A stretch of 64,000 nt of DNA from Lithodes maja (taxonomy: Eukaryota; Arthropoda; Malacostraca; Decapoda; Lithodidae), in contig JBAKBP010000765.1 in assembly GCA_037953745.1 (NCBI GenBank), forward strand, positions 124,001 through 188,000, given 5' to 3'. Of this stretch, positions 48,955-59,993 are shown piece after piece (position 1 is the first letter of the stretch; each line of letters opens with the position of its first letter). The position numbers and the translations under genes are program-made. The notes under the pieces were generated by a model. The model worked only from the letters and a program-made list of their open reading frames with translations. It was not told the origin of the DNA and ran no database searches.

Positions 48955-49126
48955 TTCAACGTGGGTTTCCTGATTAGATGACTGATATGATCCACGAAGT
49001 GTATAACCGTATATTGTGGGTAATCAAACTATGCTCCCCTCTCTCTTCTAGCCTGAATCTACAAAATCATAGTAATAATCACCCTCAATTGACATATCTA
49101 TACTTCCTTTGTCAGTAATATCTGGA

Positions 49127-49354
49127 TCAGCCAACAAAGCCTCTAGTCTCTAGTTTACCAATCTGGTCCCGTAGATCCCTCCCAGGTTTGTACTCTGGCA
49201 ACTCGTCTACCACAACTGCTTTTATCACCCGTGTCCTATGCTTATGGCGACATGAGAATTTTACTACATCATATTCTTCCCCATCTAAGGAACTAAGAAA
49301 GGCCCTAAAATGAAGTATTTCCTTACTACAAGTGGACGGAGCTAGTTGTGACAA
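49127..49354 (-). pseudogene. BEL/Pao protease-side fragment
   Basis: A 75-residue piece: FLSSLDGEEYDVVKFSCRHK, then RVIKAVVVDELPEYKPG. The KAVVVDxLP segment resembles the region after the BEL aspartic protease start; no D[ST]G is visible. It is the most 5' BEL piece found. Gag is absent: the (AT)n tract and element B begin just beyond. Confidence 0.5.
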
Positions 49355-49359
49355 CTATA

Positions 49360-49399
49360 TAAGTATTATTATATAATATAATTATATATGTAACTATAC

Positions 49400-49451
<52 letters not shown>
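49360..49451. repeat. (AT)n microsatellite left of element B
   Basis: AT-rich then pure alternating AT up to the first base of the B 5' LTR. The right flank of B is also (AT)n. Confidence 0.93.
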
Positions 49452-49454
<3 letters not shown>

Positions 49455-51259
49455 GACGCACCCAGTGCGTGGCAACGTAACCTGATTGTACTCCTTGGTA
49501 CTCCACTGTACCACCACGGTACCACGTTGTACCATGCTGGCTGCTTATATTGAGTGTGACAACGTATAACTATGTTCTTTGTATCTCTGCAAAGGTCTCG
49601 TCATTTGCTAACCAGTGGTGGGTTTTGTTTTAAGCCATGTCGAGACCTTCCATTTAATATGTAGTATCAATAGAGAAGTTGATAGATGAGATGATAGGAA
49701 TTCAGAGAGAGAGAGTGAGTTAGACTTCAGAGCGAGAGGGTAGCGGTGCGCCACGCTGCCGGGGGGGTGGTTGCCAGACGTATGGACCGGTTGGCAGCCC
49801 TGCGCTTATAGCTAGGTGCGACAGGGTTGGTAGTACATTGCCGCCTGCCTATGCTGTCTGGGCTGCCCATGTTGTCGTACAGCACATTGCCTGGAGGCTC
49901 GCTGTGTGCTCTATGACCAGGTTGCCTAGAACCTTTGAGATTCTAACATCCCTTGCCCTCTCTCCCAATTTCTCACGGTTGCACTCTTTCTCTCTGACGA
50001 CATTACTCTCATTTCATTCTTCTCTCTATTTAAATGCATACCCTTCCCTTGAGGTCCTAAAGGAGTTTCAGCACTCACCTCTCGTATTACTCTTAGGACA
50101 AGCATATATTTACATGTATTAGATTTAAGGGGTTAATGTGAACAGCGATCTTCTTGATGAGGATAGTTGGTGAACGTTCTACATGTTCACGAGTTATATG
50201 CCCAGCTCATCATCCAATTTGTGACTAGACTAGTGCCATGTGTAAGAGCCCGACCATGCCCAGGAGTTGTCTGTAGAGGGGTGAGGACTTAGCCTTGATT
50301 TGCCTACCGAGCCAGGAGCGAGTGCAGTACCAGAGACTACAGCTCGCTCGTAGTGCCGGTATAGTAGAGTAACGTAATTTATCTGTCCTTGTGTTCTCTA
50401 CAGTCTTTTCCTGGGTTCTCGCTTTCGGTACTGGGACTCGTTGTTCCTGTGACTTGGCCTGCTAGCTAGAACACATGGGGATGATGAGTGGGTTATATCT
50501 TTATTTTACTATGCATTGCAGCTCTCTTTAAGTTTATGTATGTAACACTTTACAGTACACATTACTCACACACAAGACAACACTATTAATACTTTCATGT
50601 ATCAATTAACTGCACTGTCGTTTTGCTGCTGTGTCCGGAGTTCTGTTGCGTAGGGCGCATACAGACTCAGAGGGGAGACAGAGTGAGAGAAGCGAAGTAG
50701 CCTATGCAGTAGTAGGCTACCGGCGCAGTACTGTTGCCTGCAACCTTTTAGTTATTCCAAGTATAGATTCATTATTACAATAAGTGACTACTATTTATGT
50801 TCCTTCCATGTGTATTATTAGGTATCTACTGGATCATGAACATCTTGTATGCTACATGCTAGTGCATGTTAGTAGGGGACAGTTATTCTAGTGCACGCGC
50901 TTTCAAGTAGGCGTGTACATTTGTCATTTAGCATTTCACTGTCATATCTTTAGCCTGCTTCTATTCTACATTATTAGAGGCTTAATATTAACGTAGTTTC
51001 TTGAGTATTGCATTTCTTTAGTAATAACGTAACCTATAAATGTCTGAGGGAGTTTAGCCTCATAGCCTACCCCTGTTGTACACTTTCGCCGAGTTAAGGT
51101 ACCTCGTTACCATAGACAATAACTCTGTAGGGCGTTGGTGCTTTTGTTGTCTGGAGCATATAGTATTTGGGACTGGAATCGAGCGTGTCGTTGTCACATA
51201 AGCCATTTCTGTCCTACGATCAAGAATCCCGAATATGTATTGCCGATCCAGCCGTAACA
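49452..51259 (+). repeat. Element B 5' LTR
   Basis: Starts TGTGACGC, ends CGTAACA. The conserved hairpin found in A is at 50316-50349, with one arm mismatch (TGCAGT against ACTACA). It is distinguished from the A LTRs by ACCACCACGGTACCACG near the start. Confidence 0.95.
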
Positions 51260-51280
51260 AAATGGCGACCTTGCACAAGA
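51260..51280 (+). promoter_or_regulatory. Element B primer binding site
   Basis: AAATGGCGACCTTGCACAAG follows the LTR end; TGGCGACCTTGCAC is the tRNA-complementary part. Identical to element A. Confidence 0.75.
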
Positions 51281-51529
51281 TTCAGTAGTATCCTATCACA
51301 TGTTTTTTGGAGAACTATTCTATGCTACCTAGTAGAGCTGGCTAGAATTTTCTTGCATATTGGAGGAATTTTTATTGTGTCATTATTGTATTGGTGGACT
51401 TGCAGATTGTTTCGTTGGGGGTGTCTAGAGTAGAGTCATTCAAGCATCTTTAACATTTTGTGAGTCGAGACTGCAATTAGTAATAAGCACTTCTTTTTTT
51501 TTATGAACAGCAATTGTATAACCAGCACT

Positions 51530-54500
51530 ATGTCTAATGACTCATCATTTACGGGGGAGGATAACACGGTACAGCCTAGTAACCAGCAAGTACAACAGAT
51601 GTTTGGGGAGGGGAGTGTTATAAGTGGAGAGAGGGATGCCCGGGCATTTTTGCAGACACCTTTGACCGAACAGCGCCTGCAGGCTATTGATTGTTACGGT
51701 CTTCGCTGTTTAGCCACGGTTTTGGGGCGGGACTGTCCTGACAGTTGGCCCAAGAAGAATTTGGTGGCATGTTTGTTGGGTGATGGCGATGGGGCGGTGG
51801 GTGGAGTGGGGTCTTGGGGGGTTCCCTCCAAGCCTCCATTCCACTCTACCCCTGAGCTGGGCCCTCAGCCAGCGAGTCTTAGCACGATGCAGCAGGAGGG
51901 TTCTCAAGGGCAAGCTGGCTTACCCGTAAACACGTCTCGGTGTGGATCCCCCATTTTGTGCTCTCCCCCCCCAGGCCTGTCTCCTGAGATGTTATTTCAG
52001 CTAGAACTAGCTAAGTTTAAGCTGCAGGAGACTCAAATACAACAGGCTAGTATAGAACGCATAGAGGTTGCTAGAATCCAAGCCAATCAGGATGCAACCA
52101 GGTACCAGGCTGAAATGGATGTCGAGAAGTCTAGAGTAGAGACCACGGGGCGTCATCTCGGTGGTGGGCACTGGGTTACAGACTCACTTTCGCATTTAAT
52201 TAAGTTAGTACCCGCATTTGATGAGACAGCAGTGACTGAGTTTTTTGCTCGTTTCGAAAAGAAGTGTCGTGAGTATGACTGGCCGGAGGTTAAATGGGCA
52301 GCATTAGTTTCATCACGTCTAGTGGGTAAGGGGTTGAAAGCCTACGATGCACTGTCACTGGACGAGAGTGTAGTGTATGGACTGGTGAAGGAGGCTGTGC
52401 TCCGGGCCTACGAACTGCAACCCGAAACTTATAGATTGAAGTTCCGTGGCGTGAATAAGAAGAGCGACGTCAGTTTTATGGAGCACGCACGGGACTTAAC
52501 AGATGCAGGTAATAACTGGTTTCGGTCCGAGCACGCAGAGTCGGCTGAGGAAATTAAGCAACTTTTCTATCTGGAACAGTTTTACAAATGCACTGGAACC
52601 GATCTAACGCTGAACATTAAGGAAAAATGTCCCAAGACAGTAGAGGAGGCTGCCAAGATGGCAGACCTCAGATTATCATTGATTCGTGGTTGCGGTGCCG
52701 CTCAGAGGGCTGAGTCAGGGCAGAAGGGGCGCTATACCCCACCCACCAGAGTTTTCGATAATAACAAATCCTATGACACACATAACCACACTAAATGCAT
52801 TGCACCTAATAACACCTACAAACACAAGCCTCTCCCGTTTACTAAAGGTCAGGCCCCTTCTTCGCCCGCACAAGGGAAGAAGCCCATTGGGGATGTGAAA
52901 TGTTACAAATGTCAGAAGCTAGGCCATTATTCACGTGAGTGCCCTAGTAACACTCCCGCTAAGCCGGTGTCATTGGTTCACAGTATCGGTGTGTCTCTGA
53001 AGGCTGCAGCAACTGCCCGGGGTAGGTTGTCAGCAGCTGAGGCACACGCGGTAAAGAAGCGTACGGAAGGCTCGACACCTGTCCGGGACACTTTCTGTAG
53101 CCATCGGGGGCACGGGTTTGTGAGCTGGGGGAGTGAACTACGGAGGGTTGACTTGCTGAGGGATACGGGGGCTTCGCAAACTTTGTTGAGGAACTTCACA
53201 GGGAAACCGATAAATGCGGCCAGAGTTGTTGTGGTGCAGGGTATAAATGCTACGAGGTCATACCCACTTGTGAGGTTGGAGTTGAGAGTGGGAGAGGTGT
53301 GCAGGGAGCTGGATGTAGGGATCGTTGAGTGTTTGCCAGTTGAGGGCGTCGACCTTCTTCTCGGCAACGACTTTGCGGTGCCCACTTCCGGGACTCCACC
53401 CTTAGTCGTTGCCGAGAGGGCGGCCGACGTGGATGGTGAGAATCGGGAATGGGTTGGGAGGTGCCAACAGGATGAGATGGCCTGTGTGGTAACCCGATCT
53501 CGCTCTGCGGCTCCTGCACAGCCTAGCACTCAACCTCGGGGACAGTGGAGGAAGGATCAGGAGAAGGTTGCTAAGGGCAGGAAAAGGGACATTGATTCTG
53601 CTGCACTTCTCGGTGATTCGGTACTTGGACCTATAATAAACACGGGAGTTGACTCTGGCCCAGATATGGTGTGTAACAAGGCAGAGTTGGGTAAGACTTC
53701 GCGTGAGGCAAGAGCTGTAGCGAGAGCCACTAAGGCAGTAGAGCCTACTAGCCGGGGTAATGTCTTATTACAAAACCATCTTGATGCATTGACGCCCAGG
53801 GACATTAGTGAGCAGCAGCTGCAAGACGCTAGCCTAGCTCGTTATAGCAATGGTGCCATAGAGTTGGAGGAAGATGGGGATGCGAAGCCGGGAGATTTCT
53901 TTAGGCTCAACAGGATATTGTACCGCAGATTTCTAGACCCCAAATCGAAGTGGGAGGGCGGTGCGAGGGTAGTAGACCAGGTGGTTGTTCCAAATAAGTA
54001 TAGAGAGTCCTTATTGTGTCTGGCGCATGATGTGCCGGTGGCGGGTCATTTGGGGGTAACAAAAACATTGGCGGCATTGGGCAGGTTTTTCTGGTGGCCT
54101 GGGGTCAAGGCTGATGTCTGTGCATGGGTGGCTGGGTGTGCGACCTGCCAGACAACGGGGAAGCCTAACCAGACAATCCCGAAGGCACCTTTGTTTCCCA
54201 TACCTGTCACCGGGCCTCCGTTCAGCAAAGTTGTAGTAGATTTGGTTGGCCCTTTCCCGCCTACTAGTAGTGGCAATAAATTCCTGTTGACAATCATGGA
54301 TGTGGCTACGAGATACCCGGACGCATACCCCATGAGAAACGGCTCGGCAAAGGCAGTTGTTAAAAACTTATTATTGTTCTGTTCCCGTTATGGATTTCCA
54401 CGTGAGGTGCAGTCAGACCAGGGGAGCAATTTTACATCCAAATTGTTCAAGCAAACCCTTCAGTTGCACGGTATATGTTCTGTAGTGTCGTCAGCCTACC

Positions 54501-56602
54501 ATCCCGAGAGTCAGGGAGTCTTGGAGCGGTGGCACTCGACCCTGAAGAGTATGCTACGCTGTTACTGTGCAGAACATGACACTGATTGGGATTTGGGTCT
54601 GCCGTATGTTCTGTTCGCTGCACGTGAAGTCCCAGGAGAGAGCCTGGGGTTCAGTCCAAATCAACTAGTCTTTGGCCATAATGTGAGAGGACCTTTAAGT
54701 ATGGTGAAAGAGATCTGGGAGGGCGAAGAGAAGCCGGGGTCTGTACTTAAATATATCCTTGAGAGCCGGGAGAGACTTATAGGTTGCATGGCAGCGGCAG
54801 GTAATAACTTGGTTAATGCACAGGCGGTCATGAAGCACCAGTATGACGCCAAGGTGAAGCTTCGGGAGTTTTCGGTGGGTCAGGAGGTAATGTTGCTTTT
54901 ACCTTTGCCTGGACACCCCCTTTCTGCCAAGTTTATTGGGCCGTATGTGGTGGCTAAGAAACTGTCCGACCTTGATTATCTCGTTGCAACACCTGACCGT
55001 AGAAAAAAACATCAGTTATGTCATGTTAACCTCATGAAAGAGTATGTGAGACGCCCCTCAGAGCCTCTCACTGTCCCTGTGCTGGCCTGCAGCGGCCAGG
55101 GTGGAGAAGGAGGTGGGGACAGTCATGCTGCTGAGGAGGATAGCTGGGACTGTGTCATTTCCGCGGAACAGTGGGCGGGGAATACTGAACAAGAGGCTAG
55201 GCAAGCTGTAAGTCACCTGCCTGAGCACCAGGGTGCTGCTGTCCTAGGCCTGTTCAGGTCATACCCCTCTGTTTTCGCCGAACACCCAGGTCTCACTACT
55301 CAGGTAACGCACGACGTGGACGTCGGTGATAATGTGCCCTTCAAGTCAGTGCCCTACCGTGTGCCCCCGGTAAAGTTGCCAGCTTTACGGGAGGAGTTAA
55401 AGTACATGGTTGAGAGAGGGATGATCACTGAAGGTTATGTGAAGTGGACATCACCCGTCACGTTGCAGCCAAAACCTGACGGCAAGGTGCGGTTCTGCAT
55501 AGATTTTCGTAGGCTAAATGGCTTGACCACTACCAACCCTTACCCTTTGCCTCGAGTTGACGACAGCGTGGACAAGATAGGGAATGCAAAGTACCTTACT
55601 AAAATTGATCTTGTAAAAGGCTACTGGCAAGTACCCCTGTCGGACCGAGCTAAGCAAGTTTGTGGTTTTGTGGTAGATGGCAAGACCTACCAATGTAACG
55701 TAATGCCTTATGGGCTTAAGAACGCACCTGCCACGTTTCAGAACCTGATGAACGATATTTGTGACGAAATCCCTAACTGCACGGTCTACCTTGATGACGT
55801 GATAGTGTATGATGACAATTTTGAAAATCACCTAAGGCACTTAGAGACCCTGTTTGGGAAGTTGCACGATGCTGGGCTGGTGGTGAACCTGAGGAAGTGC
55901 GAGTTTGTAAAGGCTACTGTGCAGTATCTTGGCTTCGTGGTCGGGTTAGGCCGGGTGTGCCCCCCCCTGAGCAAGATACAGGCTATCAATATGTTTCCCA
56001 GGCCCACCACTAAGCGCCAGGTCATGCGGTTCCTAGGTATGATAGGCTATTATAGGCGCTTCATCCGGGGATACTCTACTGTCTTAGCACCGTTAACTGA
56101 TCTACTGTCGAAGTCAGTGAAGTTCTGTTGGGCTGCGGAGTGTCAGAGGGCTTTCGACCTAGTCAAGCACCTGCTGTGTACACATCCGATTTTGAGAGCC
56201 CCAGACTTCTCCAGGAGTTTTCAGCTGGCGACTGATGCCAGCGGTGTGGGTGCCGGGGCAGTGTTACTGCAGACTGATTCCGAGGGCTTGGAACACCCAG
56301 TGAGCTTCTTTTCTCGCAAGTTTAATTCGGCACAAAGGAATTACTCGACTATAGAGAAGGAGCTTCTTGCTATCGTTTTGTCGCTCAAACATTTCGAAGT
56401 TTATGTTCCAGCCTACGGCCCGGTAGTGACGATTTATACGGACCATCATCCCTTGAAATTCCTAAATCAGTTTCACAATCGGAATATGCGGTTGACCAGG
56501 TGGTCCCTAATGCTCCAAGAGTATAATCTCAACATTCAGCATATTGCCGGGAGTGAGAACGTGATAGCAGATTGTCTATCAAGGGTTGATGATCCAGGAT
56601 AG
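51530..56602 (+). CDS. Element B gag-PR-INT-RT-RNase H polyprotein
   Basis: One frame, open from ATG 51503 (1699 codons); the second ATG at 51530 (MSND) is preferred because the gag of D starts the same way. Residue numbers from 51503. SAP-like segment 50-90 (LQAIDCYGLRCLA...KKNLVACLL); capsid-like region 230-400; CCHC 467-480; protease DTGAS 554-558; integrase zinc domain 842-885 (H-x-H, CATC); integrase core with D913, D972 and E1008 (a D-x58-D-x35-E spacing); GPY/F at about 1143 (KFIGPYVV). Then, unusually, RT 1295-1530 (IDLVKGYWQVPL, YLDD 1429-1432) and RNase H 1575-1695 (TDAS, IEKELLA, YTDHHPL). All catalytic residues are present. RT and RH are Ty3/gypsy-like, but INT precedes RT, as in Gmr1-like elements. 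Gag and pol are fused without a frameshift, so gag excess must come from another mechanism. Confidence 0.95.
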   Translation: MSNDSSFTGEDNTVQPSNQQVQQMFGEGSVISGERDARAFLQTPLTEQRLQAIDCYGLRCLATVLGRDCPDSWPKKNLVACLLGDGDGAVGGVGSWGVPSKPPFHSTPELGPQPASLSTMQQEGSQGQAGLPVNTSRCGSPILCSPPPGLSPEMLFQLELAKFKLQETQIQQASIERIEVARIQANQDATRYQAEMDVEKSRVETTGRHLGGGHWVTDSLSHLIKLVPAFDETAVTEFFARFEKKCREYDWPEVKWAALVSSRLVGKGLKAYDALSLDESVVYGLVKEAVLRAYELQPETYRLKFRGVNKKSDVSFMEHARDLTDAGNNWFRSEHAESAEEIKQLFYLEQFYKCTGTDLTLNIKEKCPKTVEEAAKMADLRLSLIRGCGAAQRAESGQKGRYTPPTRVFDNNKSYDTHNHTKCIAPNNTYKHKPLPFTKGQAPSSPAQGKKPIGDVKCYKCQKLGHYSRECPSNTPAKPVSLVHSIGVSLKAAATARGRLSAAEAHAVKKRTEGSTPVRDTFCSHRGHGFVSWGSELRRVDLLRDTGASQTLLRNFTGKPINAARVVVVQGINATRSYPLVRLELRVGEVCRELDVGIVECLPVEGVDLLLGNDFAVPTSGTPPLVVAERAADVDGENREWVGRCQQDEMACVVTRSRSAAPAQPSTQPRGQWRKDQEKVAKGRKRDIDSAALLGDSVLGPIINTGVDSGPDMVCNKAELGKTSREARAVARATKAVEPTSRGNVLLQNHLDALTPRDISEQQLQDASLARYSNGAIELEEDGDAKPGDFFRLNRILYRRFLDPKSKWEGGARVVDQVVVPNKYRESLLCLAHDVPVAGHLGVTKTLAALGRFFWWPGVKADVCAWVAGCATCQTTGKPNQTIPKAPLFPIPVTGPPFSKVVVDLVGPFPPTSSGNKFLLTIMDVATRYPDAYPMRNGSAKAVVKNLLLFCSRYGFPREVQSDQGSNFTSKLFKQTLQLHGICSVVSSAYHPESQGVLERWHSTLKSMLRCYCAEHDTDWDLGLPYVLFAAREVPGESLGFSPNQLVFGHNVRGPLSMVKEIWEGEEKPGSVLKYILESRERLIGCMAAAGNNLVNAQAVMKHQYDAKVKLREFSVGQEVMLLLPLPGHPLSAKFIGPYVVAKKLSDLDYLVATPDRRKKHQLCHVNLMKEYVRRPSEPLTVPVLACSGQGGEGGGDSHAAEEDSWDCVISAEQWAGNTEQEARQAVSHLPEHQGAAVLGLFRSYPSVFAEHPGLTTQVTHDVDVGDNVPFKSVPYRVPPVKLPALREELKYMVERGMITEGYVKWTSPVTLQPKPDGKVRFCIDFRRLNGLTTTNPYPLPRVDDSVDKIGNAKYLTKIDLVKGYWQVPLSDRAKQVCGFVVDGKTYQCNVMPYGLKNAPATFQNLMNDICDEIPNCTVYLDDVIVYDDNFENHLRHLETLFGKLHDAGLVVNLRKCEFVKATVQYLGFVVGLGRVCPPLSKIQAINMFPRPTTKRQVMRFLGMIGYYRRFIRGYSTVLAPLTDLLSKSVKFCWAAECQRAFDLVKHLLCTHPILRAPDFSRSFQLATDASGVGAGAVLLQTDSEGLEHPVSFFSRKFNSAQRNYSTIEKELLAIVLSLKHFEVYVPAYGPVVTIYTDHHPLKFLNQFHNRNMRLTRWSLMLQEYNLNIQHIAGSENVIADCLSRVDDPG

Positions 56603-56873
56603 TCGTGCACGGTGTGTGGGTTGAGCAGGAGTAAAATTAGGCTATCATAACGCCGTCCAAAAAGATTATAAAAACAATAAAATAAACGAGAATTTTTTTT
56701 TTTGGTTTTGTAAGTCTTTATTGTTGTAGCATGATGCATGCGATATTGTGTTTTATGTATAATTCACACTTCAGTTGTTGTGCACCTTTTGCAATTAGTG
56801 GCAGCTAAGGGTAGCAGGTCGGTTGGTTGCCTGTCAGATTTTGATAATGCTTCTAAGGTCGATTATCTAAAGT

Positions 56874-56884
56874 CTTGGGGGGGC
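56874..56884 (+). other. Element B polypurine-type tract
   Basis: CTTGGGGGGGC directly before the 3' LTR, in the expected place of the plus-strand primer; same as in element A. Confidence 0.7.
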
Positions 56885-58688
56885 TGTGACGCACCCAGTG
56901 CGTGGCAACGTAACCTGATTGTACTCCTTGGTACTCCACTGTACCACCACGGTACCACGTTGTACCATGCTGGCTGCTTATATTGAGTGTGACAACGTAT
57001 AACTATGTTCTTTGTATCTCTGCAAAGGTCTCGTCATTTGCTAACCAGTGGTGGGTTTTGTTTTAAGCCATGTCGAGACCTTCCATTTAATATGTAGTAT
57101 CAATAGAGAAGTTGATAGATGAGATGATAGGAATTCAGAGAGAGAGAGTGAGTTAGACTTCAGAGCGAGAGGGTAGCGGTGCGCCACGCTGCCGGGGGGG
57201 TGGTTGCCAGACGTATGGACCGGTTGGCAGCCCTGCGCTTATAGCTAGGTGCGACAGGGTTGGTAGTACATTGCCGCCTGCCTATGCTGTCTGGGCTGCC
57301 CATGTTGTCGTACAGCACATTGCCTGGAGGCTCGCTGTGTGCTCTATGACCAGGTTGCCTAGAACCTTTGAGATTCTAACATCCCTTGCCCTCTCTCCCA
57401 ATTTCTCACGGTTGCACTCTTTCTCTCTGACGACATTACTCTCATTTCATTCTTCTCTCTATTTAAATGCATACCCTTCCCTTGAGGTCCTAAAGGAGTT
57501 TCAGCACTCACCTCTCGTATTACTCTTAGGACAAGCATATATTTACATGTATTAGATTTAAGGGGTTAATGTGAACAGCGATCTTCTTGATGAGGATAGT
57601 TGGTGAACGTTCTACATGTTCACGAGTTATATGCCCAGCTCATCATCCAATTTGTGACTAGACTAGTGCCATGTGTAAGAGCCCGACCATGCCCAGGAGT
57701 TGTCTGTAGAGGGGTGAGGACTTAGCCTTGATTTGCCTACCGAGCCAGGAGCGAGTGCAGTACCAGAGACTACAGCTCGCTCGTAGTGCCGGTATAGTAG
57801 AGTAACGTAATTTATCTGTCCTTGTGTTCTCTACAGTCTTTTCCTGGGTTCTCGCTTTCGGTACTGGGACTCGTTGTTCCTGTGACTTGGCCTGCTAGCT
57901 AGAACACATGGGGATGATGAGTGGGTTATATCTTTATTTTACTATGCATTGCAGCTCTCTTTAAGTTTATGTATGTAACACTTTACAGTACACATTACTC
58001 ACACACAAGACAACACTATTAATACTTTCATGTATCAATTAACTGCACTGTCGTTTTGCTGCTGTGTCCGGAGTTCTGTTGCGTAGGGCGCATACAGACT
58101 CAGAGGGGAGACAGAGTGAGAGAAGCGAAGTAGCCTATGCAGTAGTAGGCTACCGGCGCAGTACTGTTGCCTGCAACCTTTTAGTTATTCCAAGTATAGA
58201 TTCATTATTACAATAAGTGACTACTATTTATGTTCCTTCCATGTGTATTATTAGGTATCTACTGGATCATGAACATCTTGTATGCTACATGCTAGTGCAT
58301 GTTAGTAGGGGACAGTTATTCTAGTGCACGCGCTTTCAAGTAGGCGTGTACATTTGTCATTTAGCATTTCACTGTCATATCTTTAGCCTGCTTCTATTCT
58401 ACATTATTAGAGGCTTAATATTAACGTAGTTTCTTGAGTATTGCATTTCTTTAGTAATAACGTAACCTATAAATGTCTGAGGGAGTTTAGCCTCATAGCC
58501 TACCCCTGTTGTACACTTTCGCCGAGTTAAGGTACCTCGTTACCATAGACAATAACTCTGTAGGGCGTTGGTGCTTTTGTTGTCTGGAGCATATAGTATT
58601 TGGGACTGGAATCGAGCGTGTCGTTGTCACATAAGCCATTTCTGTCCTACGATCAAGAATCCCGAATATGTATTGCCGATCCAGCCGT

Positions 58689-58692
<4 letters not shown>
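56885..58692 (+). repeat. Element B 3' LTR
   Basis: 1808 bp, same length as the 5' LTR and no difference seen. Followed directly by (AT)n. Confidence 0.95.

Positions 58693-58730
<38 letters not shown>
58693..58730. repeat. (AT)n microsatellite right of element B
   Basis: About 19 AT repeats immediately after the 3' LTR, matching the left flank. Confidence 0.93.
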
Positions 58731-58732
<2 letters not shown>

Positions 58733-59611
58733 CAGCGCAACTTTAGGTGGCTGTACACATATTTCTTAGGTAGTCAAATTCACATATATATCACTATAAC
58801 CAATTTAATAACCATTTAGAGAACTGTAAGTGTGTTGGTGTGATCTCCCAATAGAAGTTCACACCATCACAATGGATGCTGGTAACTTTCCACAAGCTTA
58901 GGCAAGCATGGATCTCACGGTCACAAGATTGTGTCACACATCCATTTCCAAGAAATCGAGAAGTAATTGCTAGCAACTTTGTCACACCCAATAGTCACAC
59001 GGTGTTGCTGAGCCGCACCCTCCCTCAAGCAGGGAGTAGCGAATCAGTCAGCACACATCAGCCTCCCAAGGAGGGTCTCTCACCTCGACCCTTTGGGTAA
59101 GATTCGTGACCAGTATAATTGTACAAGTACCTTATAAGTATCTAGTGACATACTTACATTCTAATAACTCCCTTCTAATCGTTTGGTCTCTCTCTCTTTA
59201 CAGGAAAGATAGATACAATTGGAAACAGCTCAAAGTTCTATGGTTGCTCTTATTAAGTAGGTTACTTTCTTAAGTAATAGATAAAGTACTTGTCTGGGTG
59301 CACACTCAACTCTGGGTATATGCCACATTAGTAATTACTCTATAATTGCATTTCCCCAACGCACGGGACGTCTAGTGCAATATTTCTAATCCCTCAACAA
59401 TTTGGATTAAGAGCTACAGACTTATATTTTCAGATAATTAATGACAAGAGCCCTGTGCTTTTTTATTTAAGACCTCTACAAACTTTATCCAGTGCATAAA
59501 CAATGTTCCAGACTCCTACAGAGTGTTACACCAATGTCCAGGAAATATAAGGAAAGAATATAAGTTAACCCTAATCATTCCGCTCAAGTGCCTCCTCCAT
59601 AAGCCGCCCGC
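58731..59611. other. Non-coding DNA
   Basis: No domain-bearing ORF, RNA gene or terminal repeat was recognised. The short open frames at 58794-59100 on both strands show no known motif. There is no sign of BEL gag continuing past element B. Confidence 0.45.
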
Positions 59612-59627
59612 TATATATATATATACC

Positions 59628-59689
<62 letters not shown>

Positions 59690-59718
59690 TATATACAGTA
59701 TATATATTTATATATATA

Positions 59719-59756
<38 letters not shown>

Positions 59757-59770
59757 TATACAGTATATAC
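59612..59770. repeat. (AT)n microsatellite with CAG/CCG interruptions
   Basis: About 160 bp, mostly alternating AT, with ACCG, ACAGT, TTTAT and GCAT interruptions. Long TyrIle open frames on both strands across it are artefacts. Confidence 0.95.
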
Positions 59771-59993
59771 CGCTACTGGTAACAAACAAAATAATGATAT
59801 AAATAAAAGAGCGTCCCCTTAACCCTGTGACTGACCCTGTGTGTTGTTTGGTGGTGTCACACGATGAGTCATGTCCACGGTCTGTTTATCCCTTTCAACA
59901 TTATGACGCATTTTGACACTTTATTCTGGCTATCATTAGACGATTTTTTACAGTTAAGGAAGATTCTGCAGGATTTTACAGGGTAAAGACTAT
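59771..59993. other. Short unassigned stretch
   Basis: No feature recognised; it leads into the truncated LTR copy of element F. Confidence 0.4.

Larger units (their letters stand above)
40703..49354 (-). mobile_element. BEL/Pao LTR retrotransposon, decayed, with nested LINEs
   Basis: Minus-strand pol fragments in BEL order: PR/pre-RT (49354-48518), RT (48495-47998), RNase H (47801-47445), connection (47145-46816), integrase (46861-45735), and the integrase C-terminal DUF5641-like region (41109-40703). Integrase is interrupted by the LINE at 41110-45730 and RNase H by a poly(A)-tailed LINE end. Gag and both LTRs are not found; the 5' side ends at the (AT)n left of element B. Confidence 0.85.
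49452..58692 (+). mobile_element. Gypsy element B, Gmr1-like, structurally intact (9241 bp)
   Basis: Two LTRs of exactly 1808 bp (49452-51259; 56885-58692) in which I found no difference on reading through. PBS at 51262, a single uninterrupted 1699-codon ORF, and a G-rich tract before the 3' LTR. Both flanks are (AT)n, consistent with an ATAT target duplication. The whole is very similar to element A (about 99% in the coding part by eye) with family-specific LTR differences. It looks young and possibly still mobile. Confidence 0.95.

Noticed and set aside
59523..59822. Long open frames on both strands rich in Tyr and Ile
   Set aside because: They are translations of the (AT)n microsatellite.
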